64,000 nt of DNA from positions 310,001-374,000 of the forward strand of contig JBGUBD010000002.1 of assembly GCA_041821185.1 (NCBI GenBank), written 5' to 3'. Numbering within the stretch: position 1 is the stretch's first letter; every line of letters begins with the position of its first letter. Source of the DNA: Phycisphaerales bacterium AB-hyl4 (lineage in GTDB: Bacteria > Planctomycetota > Phycisphaerae > Phycisphaerales > Phycisphaeraceae). This document shows positions 40,044 through 48,871 of this stretch, in pieces. A model generated the notes under the pieces. It saw nothing but the letters and a program-made list of their open reading frames with translations. It did no database searches and was not told the DNA's origin. Both the position numbers and the translations under genes were made by a program.

Positions 40044-41480
40044 TTATACGGGCATCGCGGCGATGGCATCCTCGTACACGCGGTAGACGTGACGGGCGGC
40101 GTCGGTCCAGGTGAGCTTGCGGACTTCGATCTCGGCGTTCTGACGCAACTCGCTGGCCAGCGGCGGGTGGCGGAGCACGGCGAGGATCTTGTCGGCAATG
40201 TCGTTCACGTCCCAGAAGTCGACCTTGAGCGCGTGTTGAATCACTTCGCTGACGCCCGACGACCGCGAGACGATGACCGGCACGTCGTGGCGGATGGCTT
40301 CGAGCGCTGCGATGCCGAACGGTTCGCTGACCGAGGGCATGACGTACACGTTAGCCATGCGGAAAACACGCGCCACGTCCGCTTGGTCGAGGAAGCCGGT
40401 GAACAGGATCTTGTGAGCGAGGCCTTCCCGCGCTGCCAGCCGAATCACCTCCGGCACGCGATCGCCCGCCCCGGCGACGAGGAACTTGACGTTTTCGTCG
40501 TGTTCGAGCACCTTCTTCGCCGCCGCGACGAAGTACTCGGGCCCTTTTTGCATCGTGATGCGGCCGAGGAACAGCACGATGCGATCGCTCGGCCGAATCG
40601 CCGCCGCCTGCGTATCGTCCGGCCAGCGGATGTCGGGATGGTCAATGCCGTTGTATACCACATCGATCTGCTTCGGCTCAACGTCGTACCGGCTCATCAG
40701 GATTGAGCGCGTGAGGTGACTGACCGCGACGACGCGCACCGCCGCGTGCACACCGCGTCGTTCGATATCGAAGATGCGGTAGTCGATCTGCTCGCCCGCG
40801 CGGTCGAACTCCGTCGAGTGCACATGGGCCACCATCGGCTTGCCCGACTCGGCGGCGACCGTCATCGCGGCGGGGAAGGTCATCCAGTCGTGAGCGTGGA
40901 TGACATCGAACTTTTCATGGCGGGCAAGCTGCACGCACATGTGGGCGTAGCGATGACAGGCGGCGAGGTGGCCGTGGTCATCCGGATGCGCTGCGGCGCG
41001 GTTGGTGGAGGTGTGATCGCCAAGGCCGACGTCGTGGGTTTGCCGCGGCGCGTCGGGGGGTGTGGGCGCGGCGGGCGTGGTGTGACGCGTGGTGGTTGTG
41101 GTTGCCGTTGTGGTGGATGTGAGTGCGGGGCCGCGATGGCCGTACGCGCCGGGCAGGCCACCGGTGGCGGTGAGGCCGATGGGCAGGTGGTGGAAACGCA
41201 CGTGTTCAAACGGGGGGCCTGACGGCGCGATCGCGGGCGTGGCCGGGGGTGTGACGCCCGGTTCGAGGGTGTCGTAGGCGATGGGCGACTGTGGCGTGGC
41301 ATCGCTGCGTGTGGGCACGACGCGGACGATGGATGCGGGGTCTGCCTGGACGGGTCGCGGCAGCACAAACGTAATCTCGACCGGCAGGCGATGCATCGCC
41401 TTGGTCAGACCGTAGCAGGCGGTACCGAGTCCGCCGGTGATGTGCGGGGGGAATTCCCACCCGAGCATGAGCACGCGCAT
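40044..41480 (-). CDS. glycosyltransferase family 4 protein (glycogen-synthase-like)
   Basis: The 478-residue GT-B protein starts with MRVLMLGWEFPPHITGGLGT, the N-terminal motif of bacterial glycogen/starch synthase-like GT4 proteins. The donor-binding half shows IVLFLGRITMQKGPEYFV, LAHKILFTGFLDQADV and the Glu motif EPFGIAALEAIRHDVPVI. It moves a sugar from a nucleotide donor; the acceptor is not known. Between the first strands and the second half (about residues 130-180) is a Thr/Pro-rich insertion containing TSTTTATTTTTRHTT, encoded by near-repetitive GTG/GGT DNA. The ATG at 41480 fits AAGGAAG; an ATG at 41486 is too close to it. Confidence 0.9.
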   Translation of the reverse strand: MRVLMLGWEFPPHITGGLGTACYGLTKAMHRLPVEITFVLPRPVQADPASIVRVVPTRSDATPQSPIAYDTLEPGVTPPATPAIAPSGPPFEHVRFHHLPIGLTATGGLPGAYGHRGPALTSTTTATTTTTRHTTPAAPTPPDAPRQTHDVGLGDHTSTNRAAAHPDDHGHLAACHRYAHMCVQLARHEKFDVIHAHDWMTFPAAMTVAAESGKPMVAHVHSTEFDRAGEQIDYRIFDIERRGVHAAVRVVAVSHLTRSILMSRYDVEPKQIDVVYNGIDHPDIRWPDDTQAAAIRPSDRIVLFLGRITMQKGPEYFVAAAKKVLEHDENVKFLVAGAGDRVPEVIRLAAREGLAHKILFTGFLDQADVARVFRMANVYVMPSVSEPFGIAALEAIRHDVPVIVSRSSGVSEVIQHALKVDFWDVNDIADKILAVLRHPPLASELRQNAEIEVRKLTWTDAARHVYRVYEDAIAAMPV

Positions 41481-41575
41481 CGCCATCTTCCTTGATTCAC
41501 GTATGCCAACGCAGCCGCTGCACCTTAGCAGGGCGCGACGCCGGCCGCCAATACGGTCGCGGTGAGTCAACGCAG

Positions 41576-41663
41576 CTTAGCCGTGAAGCGCAGCGGAGCG
41601 CGGACGCATTTGTGCCGATGATCGTACATTCAGGTCCGCGCTCCGCTGCGCTTCACGGCTAAG
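41576..41663. repeat. 30-base perfect inverted repeat between the glycosyltransferase and glnA genes
   Basis: A 30-base arm (41576-41605, containing TTAGCCGTGAAGCGCAGCGG) is exactly complementary to 41634-41663, with a 28-base spacer. The right arm ends two bases before the glnA stop codon. There is no T tract, so it is not a standard terminator. The arm sequence looks like a dispersed REP/MITE-like element of planctomycete genomes. Confidence 0.9.
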
Positions 41664-41665
41664 GT

Positions 41666-43078
41666 TCAAATATCGAAGTACATGCAGAATTCAAACGGGT
41701 GCGGGCGTTGTCGCAGCGCTGCGACCTCGTTTTCGCGCTTGTACTTGATCCAGTAGTGGATGACGTCTTCGGTGAACACGCCGCCCTCAAGCAGGTAGTC
41801 GTGGTCGGCAGCGAGCGCGTCGAGCGCTTCGGACAACTCGACCGGCGCGGCGTCGATCGATTCATATTCCTCCGGCTCAAGCTCGTAGAGGTCTTTATCG
41901 ATCGGGTCGCCGGGGTCGATCTTGTTTTTAATGCCGTCGATCGCCGCCATGGTCATCGCGGCGAAGGCGAGGTACGGGTTGCAGGACGCATCGGGGCAGC
42001 GGAACTCGATGCGGCGTGACTCGGGGTTGTCGGAGTAGACGGGGATGCGGATGGCGGTCGAGCGGTTGCGCGACGAGTAGACCAGGTGCACCGGCGCTTC
42101 GTAGCCGGGCACGAGACGTTTGAAGCTGTTGGTGGTCGGGTTGGTGAACGCGAGCAGCGAGCGGGCGTGCTTGAGCAGACCACCGATGGCGTAGAGGCCT
42201 AGTTGCGACAGGCCGGCGTATCGCGGGCCGGCGAACAACGGCTTGTTGCCTTTCCACATGGAAAAGTGCGTGTGCATCCCGCTGCCGTTGTCTTGAAACA
42301 ACGGCTTGGGCATGAACGTCGCCACCTTGCCGTGCCGGGCCGCGACGTTCTTCACCACGTACTTGTAGAGCATGCACGTGTCGGCCATCTTCAGCAGGCC
42401 CTGGTAGCGAAGGTCGATCTCGGCCTGTCCGCCGGTGGCGACTTCGTGGTGATGGCCCTCGACGGGGATGCCGAGCTTGATCATCTCGCTGACCATCTCC
42501 GAGCGGAGGTCGGTCATCGTGTCCATCGGCGGCATGGGGAAGTAGCCTTCGCGCTGGCGGACCTGATAGCCGAGGTTGGTCGGGTCCTGCTTGCCGCGGT
42601 TCCAGATGCCCTCTGCGGAGTCGACGCGATAGTGGGCGCTGTTGACGCCCTGGTCGTACCAGGCGTTGTCGAAGATGAAAAATTCGAGTTCGGGGCCGAA
42701 CATCGCGTGGTCGGCGATCTTTGAGTGCTTGAGGTAGTCCTGCGCCTTTCGGCCGATGGAGCGTGGATCGCGGCTGTACTCTTTTTTGGTGACCGGGTCT
42801 TTGATATCGCAGATCAGGCCCAGCGTGGGAAACTGGAGGAACGGGTCGAGGTGAGCCGTGTCCGCGACGGGGACGATGAGCATGTCGGATTCGTTGATGG
42901 CCTGCCATCCGCGGATGGCCGAGCCGTCGAAGCCGAAGCCGTGGTCGAACGAGTCTTCCTTGAGTTCGCTGACGGGGAAGGTGATGTGCTGCCAGAGGCC
43001 GGGGAAGTCCATGAACCGGCAGTCGATGAACTCGATCTTGTTCTGCTTGATGAACTGGAGGACCTGTTTGGGTGTCAT
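41666..43078 (-). CDS. glnA: glutamine synthetase, type I
   Basis: The 470-residue length and motifs match GS type I. They include the latch region FDGSAIRGWQAINESDM, the metal and glutamate site around VEGHHHEVATGGQAEID, the ATP-site KPLFQDNGSGMHTHFS and the NPTTNSFKRLVPGYEAP loop. The DKDLYEL segment carries the Tyr that is adenylylated in regulated GSI-beta enzymes. It forms glutamine from glutamate, ammonia and ATP. The ATG at 43078 follows AAGGAA; an earlier ATG at 43099 is not used. No glnB or ntr gene is adjacent. The gene is followed by the 30-base inverted repeat. Confidence 0.97.
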   Translation of the reverse strand: MTPKQVLQFIKQNKIEFIDCRFMDFPGLWQHITFPVSELKEDSFDHGFGFDGSAIRGWQAINESDMLIVPVADTAHLDPFLQFPTLGLICDIKDPVTKKEYSRDPRSIGRKAQDYLKHSKIADHAMFGPELEFFIFDNAWYDQGVNSAHYRVDSAEGIWNRGKQDPTNLGYQVRQREGYFPMPPMDTMTDLRSEMVSEMIKLGIPVEGHHHEVATGGQAEIDLRYQGLLKMADTCMLYKYVVKNVAARHGKVATFMPKPLFQDNGSGMHTHFSMWKGNKPLFAGPRYAGLSQLGLYAIGGLLKHARSLLAFTNPTTNSFKRLVPGYEAPVHLVYSSRNRSTAIRIPVYSDNPESRRIEFRCPDASCNPYLAFAAMTMAAIDGIKNKIDPGDPIDKDLYELEPEEYESIDAAPVELSEALDALAADHDYLLEGGVFTEDVIHYWIKYKRENEVAALRQRPHPFEFCMYFDI

Positions 43079-43176
43079 GGCGGTTCCTTGCATCTGCACA
43101 TCGGGCTCAGGCCTGCGATGGCGGACAAGGATACTTCGCCGGGCGCGATGTCACCAATCCCGCGGGGCCTGTGCGA

Positions 43177-43779
43177 TTACTCCTGCACCGCCAGGCGATC
43201 GAGCACGCGTTCGTAGAGTTGGTCGAACTGTTCGTAGGTATCTTCCAGGTATGCCCGGCGGGCGGATTGCGGCTCGGCCTCGGCGAGTTGCCGGGCGAGG
43301 TGCGCCGCGTAGCGAGTGGCCTCGGTTTGCGAGAGCAGCAGGTAAAGCTCGAAACGGTTGCGATCGCCGGCGAGCAGGGCACGCTGCGTGGCGCTGGCGA
43401 TCGAGTCGCGGGTGGCGGTTTCCAGTGTGGGCAGGCCGTCTTCGTCGAGGCCGAGCTCTGCTGCTGCATCGGCGAATTCGTATAGCCGATCGGCGGCGTC
43501 ACCACTGGCGCTGGCGATGTCTCCGAGCAGGGCGCGCGTCTCATCGCTGACCGATCGGAATGGGATGCGCACCGCCTGGTCGATCTGCCGATTCTCTTCC
43601 AGCAGGTCGTAGAGCAGGGCGTAGCCTTCGCTCAACTCGCGGTTGCGCTCGTCAGGGTCGGCGCTGACCGTCGGCCGACCTGGTGCACAGCCGGCCGCCG
43701 TACAAAGCATCAACGCCAACGCGACACCAAGGGTCCATGTTGCAACATGCCGTGCCGATCCGGGGGCGTATCGCATCAT
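43177..43779 (-). CDS. predicted lipoprotein of unknown function
   Basis: A 200-residue protein with a signal peptide and a lipobox ending TAAGC near residue 30, followed by a helical, charged body (RELSEGYALLYDLLEENRQI; LYEFADAAAELGLDEDGL). It is probably a periplasmic, membrane-anchored helical protein. I do not recognise a family. AGGAGG lies eight bases before the ATG at 43779; the GTG three codons upstream falls inside that site. It precedes glnA by 98 bases on the same strand, but a shared function is not implied. Confidence 0.75.
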   Translation of the reverse strand: MMRYAPGSARHVATWTLGVALALMLCTAAGCAPGRPTVSADPDERNRELSEGYALLYDLLEENRQIDQAVRIPFRSVSDETRALLGDIASASGDAADRLYEFADAAAELGLDEDGLPTLETATRDSIASATQRALLAGDRNRFELYLLLSQTEATRYAAHLARQLAEAEPQSARRAYLEDTYEQFDQLYERVLDRLAVQE

Positions 43780-43881
43780 TTCGTCCACCTCCTGTTATGC
43801 AGAAGCGTAGCAGGGCGGCGGGCGAGTATCTACATACGACACAATCCGGGCGTTTCGAGAGGGGGAGATCTGTCGATGTTC

Positions 43882-44091
43882 TCACACCAGTTCGACGTCT
43901 TCGTCGCTGGCAGGGCCGTTGTCGTTGAGCTTGTCGAGGTAAGCTTTTCGCCGTCGGCGGGCCTCGACGACCAGGTCGTGCCGATCACGCTCGTTTTTCA
44001 CGCGCGACGCCAGCGTGCCCACAACACACGTGACCAGCACGTACGCCAGGCCCGCGATCAGCAGCCAGATGACCATGGTAAGGTCGACCAT
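43882..44091 (-). CDS. small single-pass membrane protein
   Basis: A 69-residue protein with one transmembrane helix (VIWLLIAGLAYVLVTCVVG), a basic, charged helix (RVKNERDRHDLVVEARRRRKAYL) and an acidic tail. The general shape recalls CcmD-type small haem-export subunits, but nothing else supports that. There is no strong ribosome site, so start and reality are less certain than for neighbouring genes. Confidence 0.5.
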   Translation of the reverse strand: MVDLTMVIWLLIAGLAYVLVTCVVGTLASRVKNERDRHDLVVEARRRRKAYLDKLNDNGPASDEDVELV

Positions 44092-44183
44092 GTGGGCATT
44101 ATCGGTTCAGGCGAGGGGTGGGCTTGATGGATGATGCGGAAGTTGCGTGCCAAGCCATGTCGGGGCGGGTAGACTTCAGGCAT

Positions 44184-46490
44184 ATGAACTCGGGGCCAAC
44201 CGCCCAAGCTCGTTTCTGGAACTCGGTCGCGTGGGTGTTGGCAGTACTGCTGCTGACGCCGATGGCGTGGTCGCAGGTGGACACGGTGACGTTGCAGGTC
44301 GAGCCGGGCGACGTCGGGCTGGACGGCTACGTTCGGCCGGGCGTCTGGACACCGCTGCGGCTGACCCTGCGCAACCAGTCCGCCGAACCGCGCGAGGTGA
44401 TCTGCCGGTGGGTGGTGCGCGATTTCGACGGCGACACCGTGCACGTCGAACGCCGAGTCACCCTCACCCCCGAGCGGACGCAGCAGGTCTGGCTATACGC
44501 CGCCCCCTCCGCCACGCGCGCCGCCCGCGACGGCTGGCCCGTGCAGGTGCTCGACGCCGAGACCGGCAGTCTCCTCGCTCAGCAGCGGATCGCCCCGCGT
44601 CAGTCGCTCGAATCGACCGACAACCTCATTGCCGTCATGAGCTCCGCCGACCTCGGTTTCGAGCCCTATAGCGAACGTTATACCCAGCACGAAGCCCTCC
44701 GTTCGTTGCGCGGCCTCACCCTGCACAACCTGCCCGACCGCTGGTACGGCCTGTCGACGCTGCAAGCCATCGTCTGGACCCGCGAAGGCGGCGAACCCGA
44801 CGACGCCCGCTTCACCGCCGCCCATCAGCAGGCCCTGCGCGAGTGGGTAAGGCGCGGCGGACATATGGTCATTGTCTGGCCCACGGTCGGACAGGCATGG
44901 ACCGCCTCGCCCCTGGCAGACATGCTGCCGATCAACGAGCGACAGGTCCGGCAGGTGCAGCGGCCGTTGCCCTCGTGGGCTGGCTCGCCGCGTACGGGTG
45001 AGCTGAGGCCGGTTGAGTATGCGACGTTTAACGTAAGCGGCAATGACGGGCCGCGCGTCGACGTGCTGCGTCGCGACCGCGAGGGCGACCCGACCGTCGT
45101 CGCCCGGCGGTACGGCTTCGGACGCGTGACGGTCGTGGGGATCAACTTCGCTGACCGTCGGCTGGTACAGTTGGGCTTGCCCAACGGCCGATTCCGCATC
45201 TGGCATGATGTGTTCCACCTGCAATCGCCGGTGTATGAACGCGACGTGATCGATGCGGAGATGCGCGAAGGCAACATCGCTCGGCCGACCGGTCGCGAGG
45301 CGGTCGAGCTCGGCCGATTCGTGCCCGGTGCGATCGCCATGCGTAATACGGCTGGCCCGGTGCTGGTATTGGCCATCTTTGTCTTCGGCATCTACTGGCT
45401 GCTGGCCGGGCCGATCGGGTTCGTCGTGCTGCGGCAGAAGGCGTGGCTGCATCACAGTTGGCTGGCGTTTCTTGCGGTGGTGGTCGTGTTCAGCGTGGTC
45501 GCGTGGGGCGGGGCGATTGTCATGCAGCCGCGCCAGGCGGGCATTGCCCACTTCAGCGTGCTCGACCTCGACGGCCGAACGGGCGAGAGTCGTACGCGCA
45601 GTTGGCTGTCGCTGTTCGTGCCCGAGTTCGGCCGAGCGAACATCACCCTCGCCGAGCCCGACGGTACGGGGCGCAACACCCTCGCCAACCCTGGCTGGCG
45701 TGTGGGCGGGCCCGACGCCGCGGGTTTTCTCGATCCGCAGACTTACACGCTATCCGCAGGCGACCCCGCGCAGGCCGACGTACCTATGCGGTCGACCGCC
45801 AAGCAGTTCACCCTCGACTACTTCGGCAACGTCGGCGAAGATCAGCCCGGCATGCGTGAACCCTTTCCCACGCCGCGCGGCCGACTACGCATCGAAAACG
45901 CCTGGCCCGCCGGCCAACTCGGCCATGCGCTGCCCGGCACGCTGCGCGATGTGCTCATCGTCTACTGCCCCGGCGCGGACGGATCGGACCAGCACCGCTG
46001 GATGCCCTGGGTCTGGCGACATGGCGACTGGGCACCGGGCGAGCTGCTCGAACTCGGCGGCGCACCCACCAACGCCGACCGGCTTGTCGACCGTCGACAT
46101 GACTTCGACATCGAGCGCAACTGGTCGAACGAAGGGTTCCTCGGCCAGCTTATCGCCCGACGCACTGGCCAGCGCTTCGTTGACCTCGAGCCGCTTCAGG
46201 TTGCCAACGCGAATGAGATGATGCAGGCAGTGGAGATGCTCAGCTTCTTCAGCGCACTGCCCGCGCCCAACTTCCGCGCCGGCGTGACCACGCTTGGCGG
46301 CCGACGAAGCGTCGGCTACGAACGCGAGCTCGGTCGGGCACTTGACCTCACCCCGCTGATCGCGGGTCGGCGTATCATCCTCATCGGCTACCTCGAGAAC
46401 AGCGCGCTGCCCGCGCCGCTCACCCTCAACGGCCGACCGCTGCAAGCCGAGGGCTGGACCGTGGTGCGGTGGGTTTACGACCTCGACTGA
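44184..46490 (+). CDS. large membrane-anchored protein of unknown function, upstream of an ABC ATPase
   Basis: The 768-residue protein has an N-terminal signal sequence (FWNSVAWVLAVLLLTPMAWS) and a long extracytoplasmic beta-rich region beginning VTLQVEPGDVGLDGYVRPGV. A Rossmann-like central part follows. Two transmembrane helices lie near residues 400-465 (VLVLAIFVFGIYWLLAGPIG and LAFLAVVVVFSVVAWGGAIV), then a second extracytoplasmic domain. The membrane layout resembles components of gliding/ABC-2-type export systems, and the next gene, eight bases later, is an ABC ATPase. I do not recognise a specific family. ATG codons at 44157 and 44184 compete; neither has a strong ribosome site. Confidence 0.7.
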   Translation: MNSGPTAQARFWNSVAWVLAVLLLTPMAWSQVDTVTLQVEPGDVGLDGYVRPGVWTPLRLTLRNQSAEPREVICRWVVRDFDGDTVHVERRVTLTPERTQQVWLYAAPSATRAARDGWPVQVLDAETGSLLAQQRIAPRQSLESTDNLIAVMSSADLGFEPYSERYTQHEALRSLRGLTLHNLPDRWYGLSTLQAIVWTREGGEPDDARFTAAHQQALREWVRRGGHMVIVWPTVGQAWTASPLADMLPINERQVRQVQRPLPSWAGSPRTGELRPVEYATFNVSGNDGPRVDVLRRDREGDPTVVARRYGFGRVTVVGINFADRRLVQLGLPNGRFRIWHDVFHLQSPVYERDVIDAEMREGNIARPTGREAVELGRFVPGAIAMRNTAGPVLVLAIFVFGIYWLLAGPIGFVVLRQKAWLHHSWLAFLAVVVVFSVVAWGGAIVMQPRQAGIAHFSVLDLDGRTGESRTRSWLSLFVPEFGRANITLAEPDGTGRNTLANPGWRVGGPDAAGFLDPQTYTLSAGDPAQADVPMRSTAKQFTLDYFGNVGEDQPGMREPFPTPRGRLRIENAWPAGQLGHALPGTLRDVLIVYCPGADGSDQHRWMPWVWRHGDWAPGELLELGGAPTNADRLVDRRHDFDIERNWSNEGFLGQLIARRTGQRFVDLEPLQVANANEMMQAVEMLSFFSALPAPNFRAGVTTLGGRRSVGYERELGRALDLTPLIAGRRIILIGYLENSALPAPLTLNGRPLQAEGWTVVRWVYDLD

Positions 46491-46498
46491 GAATCAAC

Positions 46499-47434
46499 AT
46501 GGCCATGATTCAGACCATCAACCTCACCAAGCGCTACGGCGACCTCATGGCGCTGGCGAATCTCAACCTCGAAATCGAGGAAGGCGACTGCTTCGGCTTC
46601 ATCGGGCCAAACGGGGCGGGCAAGACCACGACCATCAAGATCCTCGCCACGCTGCTCAAGCCCACATGGGGTGAGGCCCGCATCGCCGGCCTGAGCGTCG
46701 GCCCGGTTAACGCAAGGCAGGTTCGTTCGCTCATCGGCTACGTGCCCGACTACTTCGGCAGCTATGACGACATGGTCGTGCAGGAATATCTTGAATTCTT
46801 CGCCGCCGCCTATGACATCCATGGCGACAAACGTAAGCAGGTCGTCCACGACGTGCTCGACCTCACCGATCTTTCGTACAAGATCGACGCCGAGGTCAAC
46901 TCGCTGTCGCGCGGTATGCAGCAGCGGCTGTCCGTGGCACGCGTGCTGTTACACGATCCGAAGGTGCTGCTGCTTGACGAGCCGGCGTCAGGCCTCGACC
47001 CGCGGGCCCGCATTGAGATGCGCGAGCTACTCAAAGAGCTGCACCGCATGGGCAAGACGATTCTCATCAGTTCGCACATCCTGCTGGAACTGGCGGACCT
47101 GTGCAACAAGGTGGGCATCATCGAGCAGGGGCAGCTCCGTTTCGTCGGCACGACGGACGAGCTGCTGGAGCGCACGCGTGGCGAGCGCGTGCTGCATGTC
47201 GCCGTGGCCGACCGGATGCAGGCGGCGCTCGAGTTGCTCAAGGCGATGCCCGGCGTGAGCAGCGCCGAATTGCAGAACAGCCACATCCGTCTCGCGCTGG
47301 AAGCCGACCAGACCGGCCCGGCGGCGATCGCGCAGCAACTGGTGCAGCAGGGCTATGCGCTGACCCGGCTTGAAGAAGAAAAGGCGAATCTGGAGACGGC
47401 CTTCATGCGGCTGACGAAGGGGTTGGTGCAGTAG
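46499..47434 (+). CDS. ABC transporter ATP-binding protein
   Basis: The 311-residue protein has a full set of ABC motifs: Walker A FIGPNGAGKTTTIK, signature NSLSRGMQQRLSVA, Walker B VLLLDEPASGLDPRA and switch His in LISSHILLEL. A C-terminal accessory domain (about residues 225-311), as in ABC-2/drug-export ATPases, follows. It energises transport, probably export, with a membrane partner. The upstream gene ends eight bases before it and encodes a large membrane protein, the likely partner or a cotranscribed envelope protein; no classic ABC-2 permease is visible in the window. A GC-rich hairpin follows the gene. Confidence 0.9.
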   Translation: MAMIQTINLTKRYGDLMALANLNLEIEEGDCFGFIGPNGAGKTTTIKILATLLKPTWGEARIAGLSVGPVNARQVRSLIGYVPDYFGSYDDMVVQEYLEFFAAAYDIHGDKRKQVVHDVLDLTDLSYKIDAEVNSLSRGMQQRLSVARVLLHDPKVLLLDEPASGLDPRARIEMRELLKELHRMGKTILISSHILLELADLCNKVGIIEQGQLRFVGTTDELLERTRGERVLHVAVADRMQAALELLKAMPGVSSAELQNSHIRLALEADQTGPAAIAQQLVQQGYALTRLEEEKANLETAFMRLTKGLVQ

Positions 47435-47458
47435 TGATGTTGTGGGTGGGAAGTGTGA

Positions 47459-47489
47459 ATCCGGGGCTTCACTTTGCTCAGCCCCGGAT
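47459..47489. terminator. hairpin between convergent ABC ATPase and PH-domain genes
   Basis: ATCCGGGGCT (47459-47468) and AGCCCCGGAT (47480-47489) form a perfect 10-base stem with an 11-base loop. No T tract follows on either strand, so it may stop or protect transcripts from both sides without being a classic intrinsic terminator. Confidence 0.5.
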
Positions 47490-47518
47490 CGCCCCCAAGT
47501 TCCCAGTCGGCCTGCCAT

Positions 47519-48112
47519 TCATCGCCGATAGCGGCGCAGGGTTTCGACCACGCGCTGGTGTACTTCCAGCGGGCGGGCGACCATTTGCCAGTAGGCTTCC
47601 GAGACAGCGGTGCCGGCGGTGGCGAAGCCGAGCGTGCCCAGGTTGAACGGTCGTTCGCGGAGGCTGAACAGCAACTCGGTGTGCTGAATTTCACGTAGAT
47701 GGGCTTCGAAAACGAACACACGCAGCACACCGCGTACGCGGATGACGCGCTGGTCGGTGAGGACGTAGACGCGTGAGAGCCATTCGAGAAAACTCCAGAA
47801 CAGTCGTGCACCGACGAGGCCGACGCCGACGAGTATGAGGTCGCGTCGGTCGATGTCCAGGCCGAACTGGTTGTTGATCGCTCCCGCGGCGATGACCAGC
47901 AGCACGAGCATGAAAAGGGTCTTAATCGGCGCGAGCAGGATGAACCACGGGCTCGGCTTGAGCAGCAGGATGATGATCTCGCCCGGCTGAAGCAGTTCGG
48001 TCGGCAGCATCGCGGCGGCGCGAAGCGCAGCGGCGTCCTGCCCAGCCTGGCCGGCGGCGCCTTCGGCGAAATTCAGCTTCGCGTTTCGCGTTTTGAGTTT
48101 CGAGTTGTTCAT
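47519..48112 (-). CDS. PH domain-containing membrane protein (bPH2/DUF304 type)
   Basis: The protein (up to 197 residues) has a PGEIIILLLKPSPWFIL lead-in, two hydrophobic helices (IKTLFMLVLLVIAAGAI and LVGVGLVGARLFW) and a bacterial PH domain. That domain contains YVLTDQRVIRVRGVLRVFVFEA and LREIQHTELLFS. The role is unknown; such proteins are membrane associated. The ATG at 48112 opens into residues NNSKLKTRNAKLNF, encoded by a simple repeat (AACTCGAAACTCAAAACGCG), so the true start may be the later Met in AAMLPTELLQPGE. It is 50 bases after the hpt stop on the same strand. Confidence 0.78.
   Translation of the reverse strand: MNNSKLKTRNAKLNFAEGAAGQAGQDAAALRAAAMLPTELLQPGEIIILLLKPSPWFILLAPIKTLFMLVLLVIAAGAINNQFGLDIDRRDLILVGVGLVGARLFWSFLEWLSRVYVLTDQRVIRVRGVLRVFVFEAHLREIQHTELLFSLRERPFNLGTLGFATAGTAVSEAYWQMVARPLEVHQRVVETLRRYRR
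48068..48108. repeat. AACTC/GAAAC-type simple repeat at the start of the PH-domain gene
   Basis: Read on the minus strand, imperfect units AACTCGAAACTCAAAACGCG and GAAACGCG run together. They would be translated as NSKLKTRNAKL if the ATG at 48112 is used. Confidence 0.65.
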
Positions 48113-48162
48113 GTTGTCATTGAAATCTTGCGGGCAAACGATGAACTTGAAACTCGGGTTTA

Positions 48163-48738
48163 TTACGCTTCGACCACTTCGCGTTTGAGCGTGACGATAT
48201 CGGGAAGGTTGCGATAGTAGTCGTCGAAGTCCAGGCCGTAGCCGACGACGAATTCGTCGGGGATGTCGAAGGCGACGTAGTCGACGGGCGTGTGCATGGC
48301 GTCTTCGCGTTGCTTTCGCAGCAGTACGCAGGTGCGGAGGCTGGCGGGGTTGCGATCGCGTAGGGTTTGCGTGGCGAGTTGGAGGGTCTGGCCGGAGTCG
48401 AGGATGTCGTCGATCAGCAGCACGTGCAGGCCGGCGAGTGATTCGGGCAGCCGCGTGAGGCCGGCTACGACCGAAGCGCCGCGGCTGGCGGTCGATCGGC
48501 CGGGGTACGACGTGATCGACATCATGTGAATCTGCATACGCATCGGCAGGCATCGCATCAGGTCGGCCACGAACATGAAGCTGCCGGTGAGGATCGGCAC
48601 GAGCGTCACCTCCAGCGGTGTGGCGGCGTCCGCGTCGGCTTCGGCGGCGAGCTCGTCGGCAATTTCTGCCGCCAGTTCGTTTACACGCTGGGCGATGGCG
48701 TTGCGATCGATCAGCACACGGTCGATGTCACGTTCCAT
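48163..48738 (-). CDS. hpt: hypoxanthine phosphoribosyltransferase
   Basis: The 191-residue protein has the PRPP motif VLLIDDILDSGQTLQLA, the N-terminal ligand loop VPILTGSFMFVADLMRCL, a flexible-loop SYPGRSTASRG and the purine-binding VDYVAFDIPDEFVVGYGLDF. This is the bacterial Hpt pattern, converting hypoxanthine or guanine with PRPP to the nucleotide for purine salvage. The ATG at 48738 is used; the longer open frame begins in non-coding sequence. An acidic insertion (AAEADADAATPLE) lies between the first helix and strand. Confidence 0.93.
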   Translation of the reverse strand: MERDIDRVLIDRNAIAQRVNELAAEIADELAAEADADAATPLEVTLVPILTGSFMFVADLMRCLPMRMQIHMMSITSYPGRSTASRGASVVAGLTRLPESLAGLHVLLIDDILDSGQTLQLATQTLRDRNPASLRTCVLLRKQREDAMHTPVDYVAFDIPDEFVVGYGLDFDDYYRNLPDIVTLKREVVEA

Positions 48739-48871
48739 GGTGGGCAGTGTACCACTGTCGACTGTTTGTGGGAGAGATCTCGGCGGCGCGTTTCGTGCGT
48801 AGCAATAACAGTGAGGTATGATCTGCTCGGGGGGTGTTCGGAAGTGAATCGCTGTCATGTGAGGGTCTGCC

